A stretch of DNA of 11,802 bases from CAYXRK01 sp964467615. GTDB lineage: Bacteria > Hydrogenedentota > Hydrogenedentia > Hydrogenedentales > GCA-2746185. The notes below the pieces were generated by a model, which searched no databases, was not told the origin of the DNA, and worked only from the letters and a program-made list of their open reading frames with translations. The stretch spans positions 1 to 11,802 of the forward strand of contig CAYXRK010000155.1 of the NCBI GenBank assembly GCA_964467615.1, read 5' to 3'. Shown in pieces: positions 6,593 to 11,802 of the stretch; positions within the stretch are counted from its first letter, which is position 1, and the number at the start of each line of letters is the position of its first letter. The position numbers were made by a program, and so were the translations under genes.

Positions 6593-7897
6593 TCATTTCA
6601 AACCAGTTCGAAACGTGTCGCGGGCCGCTTCAAGCGTGCGGTCGATGATGGCGTCGTTGTGCGCAGTCGAGGTGAATGCGGTCTCGTATTGCGAGGGGGC
6701 GAAGTAGACGCCGCGTTCGCGCATGGCGTGGAAGAATTTGGCGTAGCGTTTTGTGTCGCTCGCGGTGGCATCGGCGTAGTTGCGCACAAGGCCGTCGTGG
6801 AAAAACATGCAGGCCATCGATCCGACGCGCGTCTGGCAGACGGGAACACCCATTTCGCGCGCGATTGCGGCGAGGCCGTCGCCGAGGCGTTTCATCGCGG
6901 CGGCCATTTTGTCGAACTCGCCGGGGCGTCCGAGCACTTCGAGTGTCTTGAGGCCGGCGGCTGTGGCGAGCGGATTGCCGGAGAGCGTGCCGGCTTGGTA
7001 GACGGGGCCAACCGGCGAGAGGTGATCCATGATTTTCGCGGGGCCGCCGTACGCGCCGACGGGTAGGCCGCCGCCGATGACTTTGCCTAGCGTGGTGAGA
7101 TCGGGCGTGACGCCGTGGAGCGCCTGCACGCCGCCCATCGCCGCGCGAAAACCGGACATGACTTCGTCGAAAATGAGCAGCGCGCCGTGTTGCGTGCAGA
7201 GTTCGCGCAGGCCGTGAAGGTAGCCGTCCTCGGGAAGCACGAGGCCCATGTTACCGGGCAGCGGCTCGAGGATGACGCACGCGACTTCGCCGGGCCTTGC
7301 CGCGAAGATGGCGCGCGCGGCGTCGAGGTCATTGAAGAGCATCGTCAGCGTAGCGTTCGCGTGGGCTTTGGGAATGCCGGGGCTGGTCGGCGCGCCAAAG
7401 GTGGTGGGTCCGCTGCCCGCGGCGACGAGCAGCCCGTCCACGTGACCGTGGTAACAGCCCTCGATCTTCACGACGATGTCGCGGCCGCTGTATCCGCGCG
7501 CGAGGCGGATAGCACTCATGGTGGCTTCGGTGCCGCTGTTGACGAGGCGAAGCTTTTGGATTGAGGGCACGTGGTGGATGATGGCTTCGGCGAGGCGGAT
7601 TTCATTCTCGGTCGGAATGCCGAAGCTCGATCCCTTCTCGAGCGCGGCGCGGACGGCCTCGACAACTTCAGGGTGCGCGTGGCCCAGCGCGAGCGGCCCC
7701 CACGACAACACGTAATCGATGTACTCGTTGCCGTCCGCGTCGGTAACGATTGCGCCCTTGCCGGATGCCGCGAAGAAGGGTTCGCCACCGACGCCCTTGA
7801 ACGCTCGCACCGGACTGTTCACACCGCCGACGAGTACGCGCTGCGCTTCGGCGAAGAGTTGTTGGGATTTGGAAGTATTTAATCTAATGGATGCCAT
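6593..7897 (-). CDS. hemL: Glutamate-1-semialdehyde 2,1-aminomutase
   Basis: The 434-residue product has the normal length and motifs of HemL, the class III PLP enzyme that converts glutamate-1-semialdehyde to 5-aminolevulinate, the last step of the C5 route to heme and other tetrapyrroles. VGGVNSPVRAFKGVGGEPFF (23-42) is the diagnostic HemL N-terminus. SGTEA (121-125) binds the cofactor phosphate, IEGCYHGH (145-152) stacks on PLP, and FDEVMSGFR (243-251) holds the Asp that contacts the pyridine nitrogen. TTLGKVIGGGLPVGAYGG (268-285) holds the Schiff-base Lys272. GTLSGNPLA and the final GVYFAPSQYETAFTSTAH are also typical. One small departure is EPLPGNMG, where most HemL proteins have EPxAGNMG as I recall them. 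It is not clustered with hemA, hemB or hemC here. The gene is convergent with the propeller gene, with 64 bp between stops, and no clear terminator is seen there. It implies that this organism uses the C5 pathway rather than a glycine-dependent ALA synthase. Confidence 0.97.
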   Translation of the reverse strand: MASIRLNTSKSQQLFAEAQRVLVGGVNSPVRAFKGVGGEPFFAASGKGAIVTDADGNEYIDYVLSWGPLALGHAHPEVVEAVRAALEKGSSFGIPTENEIRLAEAIIHHVPSIQKLRLVNSGTEATMSAIRLARGYSGRDIVVKIEGCYHGHVDGLLVAAGSGPTTFGAPTSPGIPKAHANATLTMLFNDLDAARAIFAARPGEVACVILEPLPGNMGLVLPEDGYLHGLRELCTQHGALLIFDEVMSGFRAAMGGVQALHGVTPDLTTLGKVIGGGLPVGAYGGPAKIMDHLSPVGPVYQAGTLSGNPLATAAGLKTLEVLGRPGEFDKMAAAMKRLGDGLAAIAREMGVPVCQTRVGSMACMFFHDGLVRNYADATASDTKRYAKFFHAMRERGVYFAPSQYETAFTSTAHNDAIIDRTLEAARDTFRTGLK

Positions 7898-7966
7898 GGA
7901 ATCTCGCTTGTTTCAACAGTTGCCACGTTCACTTCGGGAACACTCAGAAATCACAAAAATATCGTT

Positions 7967-8010
7967 AAATCCCCTCCCTTGGTTGAAAGGAGGGGGCAGG
8001 GGGAGGGTTC
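7967..8010. repeat. Dispersed C-rich/G-rich repeat, possible terminator
   Basis: A pyrimidine block CCCCTCCCTT (7971-7980) is followed after five bases by AAAGGAGGGGG and then CAGGGGGAGGGTT. CCCCTCC (7971-7977) pairs with GGAGGGG (7989-7995), with further partial pairing inside. The overall form, ATCCCCTCCCTT...AGGGAGGGG...GGGTT, looks like a repeat I recall as scattered in intergenic regions of many unrelated bacteria. It sits directly downstream of the minus-strand DNRLRE gene. Read in that direction, the hairpin is followed by ATTTAACGATATTTTT, so it may also act as a transcription terminator and insulate hemL. Confidence 0.5.
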
Positions 8011-8016
8011 AGCGCC

Positions 8017-9531
8017 TCAACACTCGAAACCCAAGCTCCGCCGCCGCATCCCACGCACCATCACCGTCGCGAAAACGACCGCCAGCAAATCCGCGTACGG
8101 CACACTCGAGTTCGGCGCGTCGGCCGCACACCCCTCGCCTTCACCTTCGCCTTCTCCCTCGCCGCCGGAGGTACCGTCGCTCTCCGGATCGATTGCGGCG
8201 GCTGCGAATTCGGTAAGGCCTCCGCCCGCAGTGACGACGTTATCGAACTCGGTGACGTTGGAGACAGCATCGCCGTCGTAGTCGCCATTCGCTGAATAGG
8301 GTTGGTTGACCGCGCCCTTCGCGGCCTCATCAAAAACGATGTACTCGTACTTTGCGCCGGCAGGCGTGGGCAGGCAGCCTTCGGCGTCACACTCGACGAC
8401 TTGGAAAACGATTCCGGTGGTGTCGATACCGTCGTCGTCGAGGAGTTGGACCAGTGCGGCCGCCATCGCGTCGCTCGTGACGGCGAGCGTCGCGATAATC
8501 GCCACATTACCGCCAAGTTGCCCTCCCTGTTTCGCGACGGGCTGTAGGGCGAGCCGGTTCGCGTTAAACGCGGTTTGCGTCGCGGCGGCCAGATCGGGAT
8601 CGCCGTCGTCACAGGTTGCTTCGAGCAACGCGGCGGTGAAGCGATCGGGTAGACCTTCGCCAGCGAGATCGTTCATTTCAGCTATCGGGATCGAGAAGCG
8701 TTGGTAGAGGCCGTCGAGCCGAGAATCCACGTTCGTGAGTACGTCGCAAATGGATGGGCCTTCTCCTTCCCCTTCTCCTTCTCCTTCTCCTTCTCCTTCT
8801 CCTTCTCCTTCTCCACCGAGCGTGTATGTAATCAAAAGCTCCGGGCGGTTTGCGACGGTCGAGTTCTCGCGCGAACTAAATCGCTTTGCCGTGATCCTCT
8901 CCGATTCATCCCCCACGATTATCCAACCGAAGTTCGACGCAGGATCGTCCAGCCAGGCCTGGACGTCAGCGGCGAGTCCCTCGGCCGACCACGTGGCGTC
9001 GCCAAAATCTCCAACAATCTGCGTAGCGCTCGCAGTTGGATCGAAGTCACCGCCTGCCGCAATCCACGCAGCGCCGCCGAAAAAGGCCTGTGTCCATGTC
9101 GTGTCATTCGTGGCGGCGGGAGCACCCATTCCTCCGCCGTCTACATTTGAATTTGATACGCCTTCACCCCAATCGCTCGCGAGGCGATGCAGTGTCATCT
9201 CGCGATCCCCGGCAATACTTAGCGAGACGAAGAGCGTAAGTTCGGCGCTCGTGATGATGGCGCCGGCGGGAACGCTGCTTGCAACATCGAAGGCAAGGAG
9301 GGCGCGTCGCGTGGGACCTTCCTTCGTTCGACCGGCGAAGAAATCGGCCCCGACGCCGTTGGAACGTTCGCCTTCCGAAAAGATCGTATTGTCCTTCAAC
9401 GGTGTAAGCGTCGCAGAAAAATCGCCTTTGTCGACGCCGTCAGCACCAGCGGCCCTGCTTGCCAATGCGGTCAAACATAGGAGCGTCGTTACGAACCATA
9501 CGGGGACCAATTTCCGACTGCGGCCTTGCAT
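8017..9531 (-). CDS. Secreted DNRLRE-domain protein with (Gly-Glu)n linkers and C-terminal anchor signal
   Basis: A 504-residue modular extracellular protein. Residues 1-30 form a signal peptide (basic MQGRSRK, a hydrophobic stretch, then SRAAGA). Residues about 43-236 match the DNRLRE/CBM96-like beta-sandwich: DNTIFSEGERSNG, RRALLAFDVASSVPAGAIITSAELTLFV, then SARF-type RITAKRFSSRE and RPELLITY. A Gly-Glu tract (240-258) leads to a second region (259-430) that I do not recognise. It ends in DYDGDAVSNVTEF (417-429), resembling a single calcium-binding EF-hand/dockerin-type loop. A second Gly-Glu tract (457-467) is followed at once by Cys468, a short hydrophobic helix (about 480-493) and RRR (495-497). 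ATG 9531 is preferred because AAGGAG lies eight bases before it. An earlier in-frame start would place charged residues before the signal peptide. The domain set suggests carbohydrate or surface attachment; no enzyme is implied. Confidence 0.88.
   Translation of the reverse strand: MQGRSRKLVPVWFVTTLLCLTALASRAAGADGVDKGDFSATLTPLKDNTIFSEGERSNGVGADFFAGRTKEGPTRRALLAFDVASSVPAGAIITSAELTLFVSLSIAGDREMTLHRLASDWGEGVSNSNVDGGGMGAPAATNDTTWTQAFFGGAAWIAAGGDFDPTASATQIVGDFGDATWSAEGLAADVQAWLDDPASNFGWIIVGDESERITAKRFSSRENSTVANRPELLITYTLGGEGEGEGEGEGEGEGEGEGPSICDVLTNVDSRLDGLYQRFSIPIAEMNDLAGEGLPDRFTAALLEATCDDGDPDLAAATQTAFNANRLALQPVAKQGGQLGGNVAIIATLAVTSDAMAAALVQLLDDDGIDTTGIVFQVVECDAEGCLPTPAGAKYEYIVFDEAAKGAVNQPYSANGDYDGDAVSNVTEFDNVVTAGGGLTEFAAAAIDPESDGTSGGEGEGEGEGEGCAADAPNSSVPYADLLAVVFATVMVRGMRRRSLGFEC
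8131..8163 (-). repeat. Gly-Glu-encoding tract 2, before the C-terminal Cys
   Basis: Eleven codons alternate Gly and Glu with mixed third positions, ending immediately before the Cys codon at 8128-8130. It is part of the C-terminal tail of the DNRLRE protein. The codon heterogeneity suggests an older tract maintained by selection. Confidence 0.85.
8759..8814 (-). repeat. Hexanucleotide microsatellite encoding Gly-Glu tract 1
   Basis: About nine copies of a six-base unit, read as GGAGAA on the coding strand with only one variant unit, encode the linker between the DNRLRE domain and the second region. Each unit is two codons, so copy-number change by slippage would keep the frame. The near-pure repeat also presents repeated AAGGAG, the Shine-Dalgarno consensus, inside the coding sequence. 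Confidence 0.9.
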
Positions 9532-9539
9532 ATCCAATT

Positions 9540-9545
9540 CTCCTT
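9540..9545 (-). promoter_or_regulatory. Ribosome binding site of the DNRLRE gene
   Basis: AAGGAG on the minus strand, eight bases before ATG 9531. It decides the start codon and leaves a clean signal peptide at the N-terminus. The presence of a consensus site suggests independent initiation even if the gene is co-transcribed with the carbamoyltransferase 83 bp upstream. Confidence 0.8.
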
Positions 9546-9614
9546 GGTGGACGCAGCGGCGATTTCGGCTGTGTCCGGGGTTCACGGATCGATCCTACCA
9601 TCTATTTGCAACGC

Positions 9615-11432
9615 TCAATCGAGCTCGAATTCTTCCTTCCAAGCGTCGGACTCGGGCCAGGGGTCTTGCTCGGTTTTGTCCAGAAGGCAGGCCCCGAGCG
9701 CGAGGTAATCCATGTTCGTGCGCATGAAACAAGTGTATGCCTCTTCGGGCGTGCGGACGATGGGTTCGCCGCGGACGTTGAACGACGTGTTGATAAGCAC
9801 CGGGCAGCCGGTCTTAGCGTGGAAGGCATGAAGAAGGTTCGCGTAGCGGGGATTGTCCGCGTCGGCGATGGTCTGGATACGGGCCGAATTGTCAACGTGA
9901 GTAATCGCGGGCAACTCCGAGCGAACCACTTTGAGTTTGTCAAAGCCTAGGCGCGAGTTGTCCTCGGCTGTAAGCGGATTCAACCGGTCCGCCCGCACAT
10001 TTGCCACGAGCAACATGTAGGGGCTTTCGCGGTCGAGGTCAAAATATTCGGACACGTGGTCCCGCAGGACGACCGGCGCAAACGGCCGGAACGATTCGCG
10101 GAATTTGATTTTGAGATTGAGGACGCTTTGCATTTCGCGTGAACGTGGATCGCCCAGGATGCTTCGCCCGCCGAGCGCCCGCGGACCGAATTCCATGCGG
10201 CCTTGAAACCAGCCAACGACTTTGCTCGATGCGATCAGGTCCGCGACACGCCACCCGAGATCGCCGTCGGCAAGGCGGGTGTAGGGGATATCCGTTTCGC
10301 GCAGGAACGCCTCGATGTCGTCGTCGGAATACGCCGAGCCGAGGCAGGCCGCCTTCTCGCGGCGCGAGTCCGGCGTGCGCGGTTTTTCGAGCAGTTGGTG
10401 CCACGCGAACAGCGCGCTGCCCAGTGCGTTGCCGGCGTCACCCGCGGCGGGCTGGATCCAAATGTCGTCGAAGGGGCCTTCACGGAGGAGGCGGCCATTG
10501 GCGACGCAATTCAACGCGACGCCGCCCGCGAGACAGAGGTTCCGCATGCCGGTCTGCTCGTGGACGTGCCGCGCCATGTTCAGCATGATTTGCTCGGTCA
10601 CGTCCTGGATCGATCGCGCGAGATCCATTTCGCGCTGCGTGATTTTTGTCTCGGCGGCCCGTTCCGGCCCGTCGAACAGGCCGGCGAACGCGGCGTTCGT
10701 CATGCGCTTTCCGCGGCAAAAATCAAAGTAGTCCATGTTGAGACGAAACGAGCCGTCGGGGCGGATATCCACCAAGTGCTTACGGATAGTATCGGCGTAG
10801 CGCGGTTCGCCGTAGGGCGCAAGGCCCATCAATTTGTATTCGCCGCTGTTCACTTTGAAACCGCAGAAGTACGTGAATGCCGAGTACAGCAGCCCGAGCG
10901 AATGCGGAAAATTGATCTGTTTGAGAATCCGGACGCGGTTGCCTTCGCCGACGCCGTAGGTCGACGTGGCCCACTCGCCCACGCCGTCGAGCGTAATGAT
11001 CGCGGCCTTTTCGAACGGCGACGGAAAGAACGCGGCGGCGGCATGGGCCTGATGGTGCGTCGTGAAGAGTACGGGCCGGTCGCAGCCGAGTTCGCGCCGA
11101 ATCGTTTTGCGCATGAAAATTTTTTCTGTGAGCCACGACGGCATCTGATCGAGAAACGAGCGCCAGCCCAGCGGCGCAATAGCGAGATACGTGGTGAGCA
11201 GGCGTTCAAACTTGAGGTACGGCTTGTCGTAGAAGACGACGTAGCTGAGGTCCTCGGCCGAGATGCCCGCTTCCTCGAGGCAGTAACGCGCCGCGTTAAT
11301 GGGAAAGTTCGGGTCGTGCTTCTTGCGCGTGAACCGTTCTTCCTGCGCAGCGGCAACGATTTCGCCATCGCGCACAAGAGCGGCGGCGCTATCGTGATAG
11401 AACGCGGAAATTCCGAGAATCGTCGTCGCCAT
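9615..11432 (-). CDS. NodU/CmcH/TobZ family carbamoyltransferase
   Basis: The 605-residue product is a full-length O-carbamoyltransferase of the NodU/CmcH/TobZ family. These enzymes make carbamoyl-adenylate from carbamoyl phosphate and ATP and transfer the carbamoyl group to a hydroxyl, commonly on a sugar or natural product. The N-terminal Kae1/YrdC-like part opens with ILGISAFYHDSAAALVRDG and AAAQEERFTRKKHD (27-40). HHQAH (126-130) supplies metal-binding His residues, followed by ITLDGVGEWATST (146-158), the SGEYKLMGLAPYG region (196-208) and LAGGVALNCVANG (301-313). The C-terminal part holds GWFQGRMEFGPRALGGRSIL (407-426) and INTSFNVRGEPIVRTPEEA (547-565), both diagnostic. ATG 11432 is chosen because MATTILGISAFYHDS is the usual N-terminus; an upstream extension of 45 residues reads as Arg-rich out-of-family sequence overlapping the preceding gene. 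Genes often seen next to this family (SxtJ-like, DUF5989) are absent. The acceptor is unknown. Confidence 0.95.
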   Translation of the reverse strand: MATTILGISAFYHDSAAALVRDGEIVAAAQEERFTRKKHDPNFPINAARYCLEEAGISAEDLSYVVFYDKPYLKFERLLTTYLAIAPLGWRSFLDQMPSWLTEKIFMRKTIRRELGCDRPVLFTTHHQAHAAAAFFPSPFEKAAIITLDGVGEWATSTYGVGEGNRVRILKQINFPHSLGLLYSAFTYFCGFKVNSGEYKLMGLAPYGEPRYADTIRKHLVDIRPDGSFRLNMDYFDFCRGKRMTNAAFAGLFDGPERAAETKITQREMDLARSIQDVTEQIMLNMARHVHEQTGMRNLCLAGGVALNCVANGRLLREGPFDDIWIQPAAGDAGNALGSALFAWHQLLEKPRTPDSRREKAACLGSAYSDDDIEAFLRETDIPYTRLADGDLGWRVADLIASSKVVGWFQGRMEFGPRALGGRSILGDPRSREMQSVLNLKIKFRESFRPFAPVVLRDHVSEYFDLDRESPYMLLVANVRADRLNPLTAEDNSRLGFDKLKVVRSELPAITHVDNSARIQTIADADNPRYANLLHAFHAKTGCPVLINTSFNVRGEPIVRTPEEAYTCFMRTNMDYLALGACLLDKTEQDPWPESDAWKEEFELD

Positions 11433-11455
11433 CGGGATTAGGGAACGCCGGCCGC

Positions 11456-11779
11456 CTAAGCGATATGGGGGCCGCGCGCTCGTGATACGAACATCAGCGC
11501 CGCGACGAGGGCGGCCAACGGGAACGCACCGCGCGCTTGGCCTTTCGTCGCGCCGCCTCCCGCGCACTGCGGTGGGTCGCCTTCGCCCTCGCCTTCGCCC
11601 TCGCCTTCCCCCTCGCCTTCCCCCTCACCTTCGGCGGCGTCCGGGCGCGTGCAAAGCGAATCAGTACACACGAGCGGCGACGGGCACTCGTCCACGTCGT
11701 CGCAGAAGCCGCCTTCGAAATTGATGCGAAGACAAGCTGCGGCGACGAGACCAGGCGCCACGAGCCACCCAAACCTCAT
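11456..11779 (-). CDS. Small secreted Cys-rich protein with (Gly-Glu)n linker and C-terminal anchor signal
   Basis: A 107-residue protein in three parts. Residues 1-16 (MRFGWLVAPGLVAAAC) form a short signal peptide ending in a Cys16. VAAAC is a loose lipobox, so a lipoprotein is possible but not certain. Residues 26-43 are a small Cys-rich module with Cys26, 32, 38 and 43 in a C-x5-C-x5-C-x4-C pattern (CDDVDECPSPLVCTDSLC), resembling tiny disulfide modules of myxobacterial and planctomycete secreted proteins. A Gly-Glu tract (50-67) then leads to DPPQC (Cys72), a hydrophobic helix (about 84-98) and a basic end with Arg100 and Arg102. The start at 11779 has AAGGAG five bases before it; ATG 11797 is also in frame but would put MAEGAR before the signal peptide. 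The stop is 23 bp before the carbamoyltransferase start. The function is unknown. The tail resembles that of the DNRLRE protein and, loosely, the MYXO-CTERM type. Confidence 0.75.
   Translation of the reverse strand: MRFGWLVAPGLVAAACLRINFEGGFCDDVDECPSPLVCTDSLCTRPDAAEGEGEGEGEGEGEGEGEGDPPQCAGGGATKGQARGAFPLAALVAALMFVSRARGPHIA
11579..11632 (-). repeat. Gly-Glu-encoding tract 3
   Basis: Eighteen codons alternate Glu and Gly with varied third positions (GGC/GGG/GGT for Gly and GAA/GAG for Glu). This tract links the Cys-rich module to the C-terminal Cys-helix-Arg tail. The varied codon use contrasts with the near-pure hexamer at 8759-8814. Confidence 0.88.
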
Positions 11780-11784
11780 GCGTG

Positions 11785-11790
11785 CTCCTT
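11785..11790 (-). promoter_or_regulatory. Ribosome binding site of the small Cys-rich gene
   Basis: AAGGAG on the minus strand five bases before ATG 11779. It decides the start in favour of MRFGWL over the in-frame ATG at 11797. Confidence 0.75.
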
Positions 11791-11802
11791 CGGCCATAAT
11801 AG

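Noticed and set aside
8759..8814. Possible CRISPR or origin iterons
   Set aside because: The repeat unit is six bases with no spacers and lies inside a coding frame as Gly-Glu codons.
8735..9727. 330-residue plus-strand frame with a long Pro-Ser repeat
   Set aside because: It is the antisense reading of the Gly-Glu tract and the DNRLRE domain, whose own frame has a signal peptide, ribosome binding site and recognisable domain.
11433..11567. N-terminal extension of the carbamoyltransferase
   Set aside because: The added 45 residues are Arg-rich, overlap the upstream gene and precede the conserved family N-terminus.

Overview
The window comes from a GC-rich bacterial chromosome, probably an uncultured environmental lineage. 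Three long Gly-Glu linkers, two proteins that end in a Cys / membrane helix / Arg signal, and several dispersed palindromes resemble what is seen in Planctomycetes-like, Lentisphaera-like or Hydrogenedentes-like genomes and in Myxococcota. The placement is an inference and is not secure. No rRNA, tRNA, CRISPR array, transposase or phage gene was found.

Layout. (1) Bases 1-937: the 3' end of a small plus-strand gene, then a convergent gene for a DUF2161-family PD-(D/E)XK phosphodiesterase. (2) Bases 938-1852: a long region without a convincing gene. It holds a cluster of three perfect hairpins (REP-like), a UUCG-capped hairpin, a 16-bp tandem repeat, a 12-bp-arm palindrome and one doubtful small ORF with a good ribosome binding site. 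(3) Bases 1853-5338, minus strand: a tight three-gene unit with overlapping ends, reading polytopic GT-C-type glycosyltransferase, GT2 glycosyltransferase, DegT/DnrJ/EryC1/StrS sugar aminotransferase. It looks like a fragment of a cell-surface glycan or glycolipid pathway. (4) Bases 5437-6528, plus strand: a BNR/Asp-box beta-propeller protein without a signal peptide, divergent from the glycan operon. (5) Bases 6593-7897, minus strand: hemL, glutamate-1-semialdehyde aminomutase, which implies C5-pathway tetrapyrrole synthesis. (6) Bases 8017-11779, minus strand: a small Cys-rich secreted protein, a NodU/CmcH-type carbamoyltransferase and a secreted DNRLRE-domain protein, in that transcriptional order, with gaps of 23 and 83 bp. 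The two flanking secreted proteins carry the same type of C-terminal (Gly-Glu)n-Cys-membrane helix-Arg tail.

The most interesting observation is that shared tail: a candidate C-terminal sorting signal, here on both genes that flank a carbamoyltransferase. Most other genes are recognisable members of known families.
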